This document shows positions 10,300-24,100 of a stretch of DNA of 64,000 nt, piece by piece (position 1 is the first letter of the stretch; every line of letters starts with the position of its first letter). The position numbers and the translations under genes were made by a program. The DNA is from Ridgeia piscesae (taxonomy: Eukaryota > Annelida > Polychaeta > Sabellida > Siboglinidae), in the NCBI GenBank assembly GCA_025642075.2, contig JAODUO010000437.1:160001-224000 (forward strand), given 5' to 3'. The notes beneath the pieces are model-generated. The model saw only the letters and a list, made by a program, of their open reading frames with translations, searched no databases and was not told the DNA's origin.

Positions 10300-12107
10300 A
10301 GTCACACTCATGTATGTACTCATACATTACAAAAAGTCATGTGTATACAGATGCACACATACACTTCTATTGAATGACCTTCTTAATTTTGTCGAAGAAT
10401 TTAGTGGTGTGATTTAGGGGGTTAGGGGATGTAAAAAGGAGCATGCATGCTAGTTATGTATTATTGTTATGAACATTACTTCCTAAATATACAATATTAT
10501 GATACACAATCGGAACTGTGTTGCTTTAAAAAGTGACACATAATAATAAACATTGACTTGACACCATGTTTGTTACCATGTCAGAAGCAGGATGTCTAGC
10601 ACAAGTTGGCTGCACCAATTGACACAGTCTTACTTGCCATTGTGTATTACAACTTGCTCCAGTTTGTTTGTTAAGAGCAATTAAGCCTTAGAACCCTGGC
10701 TGCTTGGCCAGCATCATTTGTAGTTTAGTCCACAGTAGCCACAGGTGGTAGCACATTCTCCAGGTCTGCATGCACAGTCAGAACAAATTGCACTGTACTG
10801 TAGGTGTGACAGTGTCCACTGAGAACTCTTGGTCCATCTACTCCTCCCCCAAGACTTGTGGTGATGCGGTTATGTAATGACACCAGTGGGACTAAGCAAT
10901 TAGCCCATCTCCAACTGCTAGAAGCAGAGTCCATGCAGTAGCCTCTGTCAGCCAGGGGGAAATAATGGGGATGTTTCTCTTGTGGACTAAATGACCTGAG
11001 TCAATCAGTCCAGTCTGGTGGTCAAGAAGACAAGATGCTTCATTGAATCACTCTTTGTCACAACCCTTGCTTGTGATGAGTCACATACAAAAGGGTGCTT
11101 AGTGACACTCATTGTGTCATTTCGGTTCATGTGCCCAAATGCACCCAGTACACTGTTCTTCACAAATACCTATGCACAGGTTCCAGATATATTTCCACAG
11201 GTGCTGAATTGTTTGATTACTTTCTATGCACAAACAAACACTTTGATTCTCAACTTCAAATAGGATTGTCATAGTTTCTTTATGAAAATTACATCAAGAT
11301 TGTTTTTGTATATCAAATATTATTCAGTGATTAATATCATATGATATTAGGAGGAACTAACAAAACAAGAACATTATTTTCATAGTATGACTGACATATC
11401 TAACTAGTTGAATCAGTAGTTTTATGTAGTATCATCAGTACACAGTTAAAATAACACTGTTGTAGTGATGTAGACTTAGGAAAAGTAAACCTGGACACAT
11501 CAATTAATTAGTTAGTTTTTAGTTTAATGAAGTTTAAATATTTTACAATTATAAAATGTACTTGTAAAAAAAAGGGAATCAACTCAACATTACTGCCCCT
11601 TCTCTAAACAAAAGAATGCCACTGTTTGATTCAGGGACTGGGTATCTTTTAATTGCCAGTTTGTTCAAACAAGTTCAAAACACCACCGCAGCTCCGTGAA
11701 CAGCTTTTTCATGGAATAATGTACAAAGGGAGGAATTTTCCACAGTTGATAGTTTTCATGTTGTCCACGCTCTAGTGCACTTGAGTTATGCTGACTGGAA
11801 TGTGTCGGTTACTTACCAGTGTGCAATATACGGCCGCCATTGCTAGGCCTAAAAGTGTGTTTTGTTTTCCAGCACAAAAGAATTATTTGCAGAACACAGT
11901 TCTTATTTACTCGCATTTGCAGTACACCTCCATTGACAAAGAAAAGTGGCAGTATACAGCAGATATCATGTCTGTAATGATAAGGAAGATGTCAGATCCT
12001 CGATGATAAGCACATGTCTAGATTATCAGTGATCAACTTCTTGATCAAAAATGGCACGAAAACATGATTAGACGATACCTGTTAAGTTGTTAGGTCTGAA
12101 AAGGTTG

Positions 12108-12144
<37 letters not shown>

Positions 12145-15100
12145 ATGTATTTTATGTTTGCCTTTTTGTCCCAAGTCAAAAGAGAATCCAAATCATATTA
12201 CTTGGTATGGTACAAAATAAAAATACTGATTGTGTTAATAAGGGTTGCTTCCTTCAGTCACGAGACATGTGCTTTTCACAAATCTAATACCCCTTTTGAA
12301 GTTTGTGAACAGAATAGAATTACCCCTCCGGGTGGTGGTCCCTACCACAGTTTACCTGTAGATCAAATGTGTCACACTTTTTTATAACCTGAGGGCAGAA
12401 ACCCGAGAACACTCCCCTCTTGTTCGTTGTCACTGAGTTGTGTCGCAATAAGGAGATACTGAGCTGTGAACTGATCCGACACATTTTCCTTTGAAACTCT
12501 CCACTGTGTTGAATAGCAACTGTCAGAGTGTTGCAGGGAAGTAATGTTTTAAGACACATCGAGTCGTGACTGGACCCGATAATGGGTGAACTTTGAGCTG
12601 TCCTGATATCCTGGTTTGCAATTATGAGGTAGTCGACCAAAAACGTGATTAGGCCTGCGGCAATGGAAGTAGGCTGTAGTGTAAGTAGTCATATTGTTCC
12701 CTGTGTGCGTGTTTTGTGTGTGTCCACAGTCCAAAGTATGTCTAGATCATCTGATATCTGATACTTACTTGATGTACCCAGTAGTAAAACACACTGTACT
12801 TTATGTCCACTGGCACATAGGAAGAGAAACAAGGATCCTTCAACTTTTTCTGTCTGTACTCTGTCTAACACCTGATCCCAGCTTAGATGTAGTTGTTTTA
12901 GACTTCCACAGTCAGTTGTCATTATTTACTGATCATAATATAATAATTATAATTATGCATAACAAATACTTTGCATCTTTGTTAGTTTGTATGCAGAACT
13001 ATTTTCACTGATAGTGCCAATATTTTTTTTTATGATGCCAATTAATTAAGATAAATTAATAAATGTTTGATGATGCACTTAATTAAGATACGATGCCAAT
13101 TAATAAATATAGCTTTCAACTAATTAACAAATGCACTTTCTGCTAATTAACATCAGCGTCAACGGTCTTAATCATGAACAATAAAGTTAATTATCGATTA
13201 CTTGTTGCTTGCTTGTAAGACGTCTTCCCCTGGATGCTGCAAAGCAGTATTGCACAAGGCGAGGCGGCCATCTGGCATAAAACAAAGGACCAGGAAGTCT
13301 TAGTAGCGTCAATTATTCAATATTCTGCAGCAACAGGAATGATGCTAGCCAGCATGTGCGCGTGCCGGGTCCTGATCGATATTTCAGCGGCATGCAGCAC
13401 ATTCCCAGATGAGCCACTTAAGCCAGGAAGTAATTGGAATCAGTCAGACGCCTGCAAATATCTCGAGTGTTATTAAAGTGCTGATGTTTTTGGTTCAACT
13501 CCCAGATGATGTGGATACCGTCAGAACAACATCGACTTAGTGTGCGGACTGATCCGTGCGACCACAATAGTTCAAGCATCATCCTAAACATGTTGGAGGA
13601 AGTGAAAGCAGATAGATGTTTGCATTATAGGAGTCTGGCCCTTAAATAGTTTACTTGTTGATGTTATTTGTTATTTTTCACATTGGATTACACAGCACAT
13701 GTCTATATTTTCCATATTTTTGCTATTGTTAATCATGTAACTTACTTTTTATTGACACAATTTGATACCTACCATTATCATGGATTCCATGACATGGAAT
13801 GAGCATTAGTACAGATTTTCGCACCCAGTAATATTTTAGAGAATATGGATCAATAAAGAACATCTGCCATTGATGGAATGTCAAATGGTCTATGTCAGTA
13901 TAATATTGTCAGTTTGTTACATTCTTTTAAACTCATGTTGTAGAATCTGTTGCACTGACTTCTTATATGACATGTACGACTTAATAACTTTGACAGTTAC
14001 TGTTGTAATTAAAAAAAACCTGTTTATTTTGTCACAATATCCTTGGAACTTCCGCAACAGTATCTTTGGTTAATTATTTTAGCCACTCCCCGTATTGTTT
14101 GCAAAGTGCTACAGTTGGCTGACGCTTATTTCCCAGGGCATGTGTTGATTACGCGTTCAAATTCTCCAGTACATTCTCAGAAATCATAACAACAGGGCTC
14201 ACTTTTCCACATAATGAACATATGTTTTTGCTGATTATCTGCCATTCCCAGCTTTTGGTTTGAGATAGGGTACACATTTTCGTTTTAGGAAACACGATTA
14301 CTTATCAGGAGCGTGACTTTGGGCCATACTAAGGTGCACATTTGTTGATAGCAGACGTTGTGGAGAGCTGCCAGAATCCAGGCAACTGTGTAATATGTTT
14401 CTGGACGGCTGCCAAGTCAATAATTACTGTTTTATTCCTGACTCTACTGGCTATATTTTCCCGTGGTTTATTTTTTTCATCAAAATTACCTGCTGTGCAT
14501 TTTTTGACAATACATAGTGTTGCTTCATTATTATAAAGTTGGCATGGTGATTGATGTTGTTCAGGTCTTTGAAGTGGTGCTTGAAAATTATATGTTAACA
14601 TACACAGCAAGGTACATGTCAATTAAAATAACTAATCTGATCACCAGTAAATGGTGGCTTCCACTGCCTGGTCATTATTATTTTTTATGTGGTTAACTGT
14701 AATAATTGTATGGAGTTATTTGAATTGCAAATAAACAGTTATTAATTCAGTTATCGGTCTTTACCTTTCTGAGCTATTATTGATTTGTTAATAACTTGGC
14801 AGTGGCGATGAAAGCTCAGGTGCACAAATGTTAGATTTGATCCACCAGTGATGATATCAATATCACCCCCACCCCCCACCCCCCACCTCACATCACATCC
14901 AAAGGCTGATGCAGCGATAAGATTCGTGATATCAATCCTGCAAATCTCATTTCATTCAGTCCAGAGTTGTAACATTGTGTGCAGTTGGAGATTGCAACAA
15001 TGGGGTTCCCCTTTCAGTTCCTGTTTATAGACCCCTGTCTCGCATGGGATCCGGGTTTCGCCTCTGAGTAATCTAGTGTAATTTAAACAGCTCGGTCACG

Positions 15101-18100
15101 TCTTTATGAATGTTCACGTCAGCATGGAGACGTTTGCATGTGTATTTAATATAGATTTGGGGTAATTATTTAGGTATGTTGACGTGTTTGGTTAGTGAAA
15201 AGGGGGCACCTGCAGTTTTAATGGGTAGTTTGGATTCATTGAAGCGATACTTTTCAATCATTCAGTCCCCGATGTGGTATTGTTTGCCTCGGGGTGTTGT
15301 GTGCCACGAGACATGAATCTGTTGACCAAATATAGTAACGTGGGGCAAGCTGAGAGCATGACAGTAACAGGGGGTACTACCGTACCAGTAGGCAACTGGT
15401 TAATCTTTGTTGTTATGAGTGATGAGTCACTAATGAGTAGTATGTGTATACTGAGTGGGAAGTAGTGACAAGGATGTAGTTCTAACTAACAGCAAATGTG
15501 TTTATACTGTATACTATATGGCTACAGATAACGCCAAGGATATGTGACTCACAGCAACTGCCGGTACAGGCAGTGTTTTTCAGATGGGTAATCATCTGTT
15601 TTTTTTACCTCACCCTGACCAGTGATAAGGATAAAATGGGGGACACTTTTCAGGGCCTTTTTGTGGTGCTTCCAAAAAGAAAATCCAAACTCAAAGAAAG
15701 TATGTGAATGTGCACTTTAAATACAATTTTAGAGGGTTCATTTTAATTCAATCTCAAGTATGAAAAAAGACTACCATGTGACTTATAAGTTGTTGACATT
15801 TGTAAACATAAGTTCTTATATAGTGCAGTATCCAGTCCTCAGGACTTCTCAAAGTGCTTTACACTTTACTCCCTGGCAGACCTATTCAATCAAATGCCAT
15901 CTCTGGAATTCCTGCGGTGTTGCATGCATGCGTAAAGGCTGCTCGTACACATATCCACCACTGTCTATAGCCAAGTACTCATTCATGCAGCTGAGTGAAC
16001 TGGAGCAATGTAGAGTGAAAAAACTTGCCAAAGGTTTTAAAACCGCAGCACAAAATTTGAACCCAGGTTCTCTTAGACGAGAAGTCTGAAGCTCTGCCCC
16101 TGAGCCCCTGTGCTCTATATAATTATAGAGATACATTCCCATTTCACTCACATGCTTTTAGCGTGTGACCATACACTCATATTAGGCCTACCCAGAATGC
16201 TGACAGCAGTAACAAGCCGTCTCTTGACCTGGCCCGCAGGTAGATTGGACTTTCTACCTGGAGCGTGTCCATATCGCCCTCTCTCCCAGCCCCTCAATGT
16301 TTGCGTTACTCATGAACACACAACTTTAATCTTGCACACCCCTCAGACGGCGTCTTTGTAAATGGCCGAAACTTGTCTGACGAATCACCCGCTTGCCTGC
16401 ATGTCCTATCACACTGTCTCCTTGCTTTATGTTTGTGTACCGATGCAGTGCCACTGATTGCACAGAGATCAGTTTCCCACACTGTCTGTGTGTGTGTGTC
16501 TGTGGTTGTGGGTACGGTTTGGCTTGTGCAGTATCTGACGTCTGGTCGACCGTCGGGCCGTGCCACAATAGCACTCATGTCTGTCTGCCTGTGCAGTCAC
16601 ATTTGATCCCAGGGAGAATGGCTACATTCAGCGTGCTCCCATCTCATTCATAACCACAAGACCCTCCTTACGTTTGCGGAGCGTTTTCCTTGTGATCAAG
16701 ATGTCTCGTTTTTCTAACCCTCTTGTTCTCTGCCCACCCACTTGCTTCCAAACGACACGTGAGACGGAAGTTGAAAAAATGTCTCCCCTCCAGACGATTG
16801 CTTGTGAAACCAATATCGTTCTGACTGTCAACTGATGGCTATATATAGAGGTGGGAAAGCACACGGGAGTTAAATAATAAACGGCCTGTTTGTAGAATGC
16901 TGTCCACAGTGGGGTTGGCGTAATTGTTCTGTTTGCCAAGTTAATAAAATAGCATGTCATCGGGTAGCGGTTGTCACCATTAAGTTTCACACCTGTGATG
17001 TAGTGGTTAGAGATATCAGAACTTCAGTACAGAGAACCTGCTTTGAATCATGTGTCGCCATGTGTTAAGATCTTGATCAAGTTTGATCACTCTGCATTAC
17101 TGCAGTTCATTCAACTGAACGAATGTAGTGGTTCATATTTGTGTGTGAATAGTCTGCATATTTATTGTAGCATGGCTGAATTCTTCCCAGATATAGCCAG
17201 AAGGTGTTCAGTTGAACTAGTCTGCCAGAAAAGTAAAGTGTAAGATGCACTGAGCAGTTATAAGGACATGACATTGTGTGGATAAGAACTTTCCTTTTGT
17301 TTTACTTTCAAACCTGGCTGGTAAAACAGTTGATTAACCAGCCCAGCTGTAGCTACATTAATAAATATTTGCATCATTTCACCCGTCTTCTGAATCTCAT
17401 GTCTGTTTTTATTTTGTTTTTCAGGATGTATCGGGTCAACCCCCCTGTCCCCCTGCCTTCCCGGACCTACCTGCATTCTTCAAAAATACACTGCAACATT
17501 TTCCAAGGACGAAAATCGTCTACGAAAGTTACAAGAGTTTATATTCCAAACCACAAAACTGCCGATATTCTGATAGCATCATGGGAAATATGACCGCGTT
17601 TAACAGTGACAGATGCTCGAAGAGACCTCTCATTGAAGTAATATGCACAACAACAACATCAACAACAACCACAACTACGACAACGTCAACAACAACTACT
17701 ACTACTACAACTACAACTCCCAGTCCAACGACACGTCCAAAAACAACAACAACAACTGTGGAAACTACAACACGCTGGCACAGTGGGGGGCGAACTTTAA
17801 CCCCAACCCAACGGGGACTGACCACAACAAACTCTGTCCTACACTTGACCACATCACAGTCCAGTGGTTTGGCCACAAATTTAAGAACATCACCGGACAT
17901 CGGTGACAGTACTTCAACGTCACTAGATGGCAGCACCACCATAGGCATATTGATACCCACAGTGTTGCCAGCAAAATCGACATCTCTCAGTAGCGACAGT
18001 ATACGTTGGATCATCATCTCGCTGTGTGGCCTTGTTTGTTTGTTTCTTTTCCTTGCTGCCTTTGTCGCATGCAGGTGAGTACATTTGACTTTACAGTTGC

Positions 18101-21100
18101 TATTTATTTAAGCAAAATCATTTGCCAAATGCATTCAGAATAACCTGATGTTCGGTTAAAGTCTGTAAATATTTTTCCACGCTTTCAGGTTCCAATAGTG
18201 TTTTGTTAATTATGTATATCTTTGCAGTTTACTTCACAGGATCCAGCATGTTACCAGTCGAGTAAAATTGATCACTGTGCTTGTTCGTATTAAGTGCTAC
18301 TGACTTACAGAAAAGATGATGCTTGCTATATCTTATGTTTTTCCCCAAATGACATCATGTGATTTATATGTAGCTGTTCTGATTGGTTTTTTACATATGA
18401 TGTGCAAACGTTTACACAGGTAAGTTCAGCAGCAGCTGTGTGAATGAATATTTCACAGATGGTATGAATGATGTAATCTTACATTACCTTCCTTTCTTTT
18501 GTAGTTCTTTCTTGCGAAATCTACCAACGTGAAATGTGTAACATTTTTATTCTCTTTCAGGACAATATTTTAATACCAACAATGTGTTCTTTCCCATGGT
18601 TGATATGTTGTTAAATCATTGATTATGAAACACATAGGTTGTTAAAAGTGTAAAACCTAAGAAATATGTTTCTCTGTATCTGTTACCTTCTCAGGTCACA
18701 CACATCAGTTGCGAGAAAAAATTGCTTCACATGATTTATAATGAAACCATAAGAAACTCATAATAAGGGACACGCCTAAATATTTGTGTGTTGCACAGGC
18801 TAACTTTAGCATTGTGGCTTTCTATGCTGTTTGATAATTATACATCAGTTGTATCAACGGGAGCTAAAGACAAGCCGTGGAACCAGTTAGTTGGGCAGAG
18901 AATAAACCGAAGCAGCTTTGTGATGCTTTGGAATTTTCCTTGAAAAAAAACCCGATAACCGGCTGCGAGACAGAAGGCATGGGAAGCTCGGTGAGGGTGA
19001 ATACCTGATCATTACAACAACAATAGCACGACAGTGATCTCATAATGATTGATGAAAGTCTGTGGTGGCGGTTGATTCCCAACAAAAGCGTCAGACGGTC
19101 GCAGTCACAGATAATGTTTGCACACGAGCTGAGGCGTTGACGTTGCCTACTTGGGTTTTCACAGTTCGCTCCGAACAAAGGTGCGCTCCCGGTCGCACAA
19201 TGGCGCCTTTGTGTCTTCGTTGACAGAAATCCGTATCAGATCGTGTCGTAAGGCCGGCTGTAATTGGTGCTCGCCAGCGTTGTTTCAAAGTTTTCACTGA
19301 AATTGCACATATTGTGAGACGATAATGAGCTGGCTGTGAGCGGGTGTCCGCGTGTGTTAGCGCAACTAGTCGACAAAAGAAGGATATGGTATGTCTTCTA
19401 CTGTATGCATCCCTTTGGAGGTTTTGATAAGTTAGAAAATAATGATAGGGCGCTCCGCTGAAATGTATCCTTCGAATGGCAAGAATACTGTCAGTGTGGC
19501 TTTCATCGTTTTTTTTAACCGGTGGAAAGCGGGGTTTGCGATACGTCGAAAGCGATTCGATTCGTTTTGTCCGCCAACATATACTGGTGCCATATTGTGC
19601 TGATGCATTCCAAGGAAACTTGAGACGTTATCTAGATCGCACCGATCCAAATGGCGATTGTTGCCAGTGTCCTTTTGTGTGCCTCCCATTGTTCGAGGGA
19701 CTGGGTCCTGTCATTCATTGATGCAGGCTACTGGTGCATTCTACACTGTGTAATCAAGCTGAAACGTAAATTGTTACTGTCCAAAGTGTGACGCCGTTAG
19801 CGCCACCTTTCACATTTATAGTGCACCGTATGAGGCTACACATTAAAGCGACATGAAAGGTGGTAGTATTAGCGGACATAATTATTTTCTACCACATTTG
19901 TGAATGCTTATTCATGCTAACGTTTGATTAGTGTGATGTTTATTATTTATTATCAGGATGAACGGAGTTCACGCATTTCAGTGGAAAGAATTTGTATTCA
20001 ATGGAACTACTGTTATGTACTTATATAAGTTAGACTGGTGCCATGGCTGACGACAGCTAAATGAAGGTGCCCAATACCACACAACTGAGTCAGACTGACC
20101 AATATAATTAGCCTCAAACCTGCATTTCGCAATGTGTATGACAGATTGTTTCCCATTCAACTGATTCATAGGTGTAATTAATTATACACTTGAATTTTAT
20201 ATAATTATCTTTAATACACTTTTTATGAACATTTATTAAAAATGTGTTCCGATCCCAGACTAAAAGCACAAGCTAGATTTTTTAATTTGATTGTTCAGAG
20301 CTGCAGTAAGATATTAAATTGACTCTCAGTCATAATTTTTTTAATCTCCATTTATTGGAGACAGTTCTTCAAATAATAATAATATATTTAATATTTTGTA
20401 TAATTTTTCACCTCTGGTCTCATTAATCAATGTTACTGATTAATCGTTTTTATTCAATGGATATTTATGTGTGATTCCTAAGGTCAACTGCATGATATAT
20501 AAAAAGTTAATCACTGCACCATTAATAGGCATTTTGCAGTACTTCTGGTTATATTAAGTAAAAATTAAATGCAACATCTCCTAAACATTGAGAGCTGACT
20601 GAGCCGTCTGTTTCCAGCCAAGTAACTCATCAATGTTTCCTATGTAAATAAAGCCTGCCGTTCACCATTACGTCACACACCTGGCTGGAGCAGGTGGAAT
20701 CTCCCAGGAGAGATTTGCCAGCTTTGACAGATTACTGGATGCTCCCTCCCAGCATAGCCAGGAACAGCACTAATCTGTGTGTAAATATGGGCTGTCAATT
20801 AGCAACGATTACTCACTGATTAGCTGTGCTTTGCCTGCAGCATATCTCTCCAGGCAGTCTAGGGACCACCTTGGCCTAGGCTTGGAATGATCTGATAAGA
20901 CAGACTTTGCTGGTTACACAGCCTATTGTTAACTAAGAGAGATAAGGAGAGCTGTAAGAAAATCAAAAGAAGAATTCATAATAATCTTACCACAAGTCAT
21001 GGATGTCGAGCCTTGCTAATTGAAGGCAAGAATAAAGAAGATCGATAAGAAAATCATCAAAAGAAGAATGCAGAATAATTGCATATTAGATTATTCTTGA

Positions 21101-24100
21101 GCCATATAACAACTGTAGATACAAAGGGTATGGTTAAATAACAGTAGACAAGAAGATTGGTAGAAAATTCAAAAGCAGAAAGAATGCATAATAGCAGCAT
21201 AATTGGGTATTAGATTACCGAATCATACAAAGGGTATTGGTAAATAACAGCAGACAAGAAGACTGATAAAAAATCAAAAGAAGACTTGGCTATGTCATAA
21301 CGGAGATGATTCCAGCAATTGACAGATGAACCAGTGCATGAAAAATTGTAATTAAATCTCCAGATCATGGAATAAATTCATTAGATCAGTTCACCTCAAG
21401 AAAGCTACCATCTGAATGCATCCGTGCTCTGATTGTTAGTAATAAATTAATCCATTTACCAAGTCCAACATCAAAAGACAAATGCTGTGCATGCAAACCC
21501 TTTAAATAGAACCAAACATTCAGCACTGCTGCCTGTGTCACATCTAGGGTAATCGTTGACATAAAAGACAAACAGTATTTATTGTGGTGAACAATGTCTT
21601 ACATATTACATACAAATCAGTAGAATGTGTACTTTTTGCTTTGACTGACATTTTGACCCCTGGACCCGCTTTAGTGAAACACATCATGCGTCGTGTTTTC
21701 TGCACGGAACAAGACGTCGGCAGACGTCGGTACACATATTTTCACTTAGAGGCAGAAACAAGACAATGATGTATGACATAACGTGATCGCAGCATCTCCG
21801 GCAGGCAAAACCACCTCAGAACTGTCAATTACAAATTGATATGGATGGCCCAGGTGCGTGTTAACTACCACAGGTGCAGGGCCAAGGTTAGAATTGACAT
21901 CATTCTTATGCAGTCTCCTTCAGCGAGACAAACCCCTGTGTCATCTCTGACAGAGGCACAAAACTTATGACCATGCCACTCAGTTCCGTCTTTATAGGTT
22001 GTCGGCAGTGTCAGTGACAGTGGGTGGCATTTTAGTTGTCAGCATTTCACCGAGAAAGATGGATGTCTTTTCATAAGTGATGTCCATCAAGGGTAGTTTG
22101 GTGGCAGTTATTCATGGGGTGAGACACTTCATTACCAATAAGCGACAGTCATATGGTTACGAGCTTTAGAGGCAGACAATACTACTGTAGCCACAAGCAC
22201 GCAAGGTATCTGTGCTTGCAACTCTTAAATAGTTGAAGTGTATTTAATTAAATTTATTATGGCCTTATTCAGATTATTCGATAGAATTTAAGTTGTCCTA
22301 AAAATATAAAAAGCTGTTTCTCATAAATTATTTAAAGTATGTATTTGTAATGTAAATTATAATATCAATTAATACATATTAAGGCCATGGTTCAAATTTT
22401 AGCCATTATCAGCTAATGAATATTGATCTTTCATTTAGTACATTAACAAGATGTGATAAAAAGCTGCAACTATTTCCAGTACCTTCAACAGACACAGTTT
22501 ATTGGGGACCAGGGGACCAATTTGCCAGGATAATGAAGTCATAAAAAATCCATCATTAATTAGAATCATTTATAAATTAAAGCTTTTTCAAAATGCAAAG
22601 TACAGTGTCACCTGAAAAAGTATCCCAGCGGCATGTGCAGTTTTTCGTATATAAGACCACTGTATCTGTTTGACATAGCTAAATCAGGCACATGAGATCA
22701 GGAGAATGTTAGTGAAAAGGCCCCAGGTATTCACTGGATCATGTGATCTCCATATCACTAACACCCTCAGGATACATGATCCCCTCCATGGCACATGCAA
22801 TGTAAACATGATATTCACCCCAAAAACACTTAAATTAAACCGATAACAGTCAAAGTAAGTGTATTTAAAATGTACGGCCCATTAACATACACACTAGACT
22901 GGACAAGATATTGGTTTAGATACAGTTTTTAAGTGGTTCACATAACATGATTTTCTGATAAATATGTTCGGACTTTGGACCTTTAAAGACCTCAAACAAG
23001 ACTAAAATTAAAACTTGATCCCTGACACAGATGTAACTATTTGTCGTGGTTGTAAAGACGTCGGAGTCACTGGAGTGTAAAGATGTAAGGGAAAGTAGAG
23101 TGTGAAGATAAGCTAATTTCTTTACACTAAATTGCTGACAAATTACCCACAATTAAGGTTTTAAAAGGCAGGGCATAGGTCAGAGTTGCAAGTAAGTTGT
23201 ACAGCTCATTTCTCAAATTAGTGCAAAATGAACACTTCATCCCAGACACTGATGTAATCATGTGTCATAGTTGTTAGGTTGTTCTAGTCACTGCAATGTA
23301 AAAGAGTGTAAAGATAAGCTAATTTCTTTAAACTAGATCGCTATCAGATTACCTGCAATTAAAGTTTTAAGAGGCAAGGTGTGGGTTATAGTTGCGTGCT
23401 ACTTATACAGCTCATGTCTTATAATCACCATAATGATAGCTGGGTCATTACCGTAGTGAGGGTGAGGTGAAATATTTTGTCTAGTAGTAGACTACCATTG
23501 GTGAAACTGTGATGCATATGGGATGCCATGGCTCTCATAGACAATGAAAAATGGGTATATGGCACATAGTTTAAAAAACTAGTGTAGATAAATCAGCACA
23601 CATGAATGTGAGTTACAGACCATTAAGATTACATTGTGTGTACTCAGTCAAGTGTCCATGGGAATATAATGGTCGCATCTACCTGATGATAGACTAATGA
23701 CGTGAGCAATACAGTGGTGTCTCTTTGTCGCATTGTTTCACTTCGTATCTCCCGTCTCAAGTTGTGGGTTCACGCACTTGGGAAACATGCACGATAAGTC
23801 GATCTCGTTCTGGCCATGACCAGAAATCTCTGTGTAAAACATTGTGAAAGTATGTTAAGCAGGGACGTGTGTGAATGTGTCATCAGTCCGACCTGTAGAC
23901 ACTAGACAGGAAGGACGCAATCAGTGTCGGTGATTATATCTTTGGAATGGAATCTTCCCACACGCACGTTATGTGAAATCTGTCCTTAGATTTGGCTCAG
24001 TCAGATTGAATTGTTTTATCTGTGACATGACTAAATATAATACAATAAATAAAAAATGTTACTAGCTATATTAGTAATCTACAGGTGCTTTCTTCAAGAA

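Larger units (their letters stand above)
9592..17424. other. Intron 1 of the mucin-stalk gene
   Basis: 7.8 kb of AT-rich DNA with a (CA)n tract, an (AT)n tract, a C-rich run near 14866-14887 (CACCCCCCACCCC-type) and two SINEs (15810 and 16992). Open frames such as 13234-13476 lack supporting splice sites. An additional ectodomain exon could hide here but none is convincing. Confidence 0.45.

Noticed and set aside
13234..13476. 80-residue frame as an extra ectodomain exon of the membrane gene
   Set aside because: There is no good acceptor/donor pair in the needed phase, and exons 1 and 2 already join in frame.
17529..18017. 162-residue minus-strand frame rich in valine
   Set aside because: It is the antisense reading of the threonine (ACN) stalk codons.
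19790..19885. Short inverted repeat (about 22-base arms around CCACCTTTCA)
   Set aside because: The arms are short and imperfect, with no convincing target duplication; too weak to call an element.
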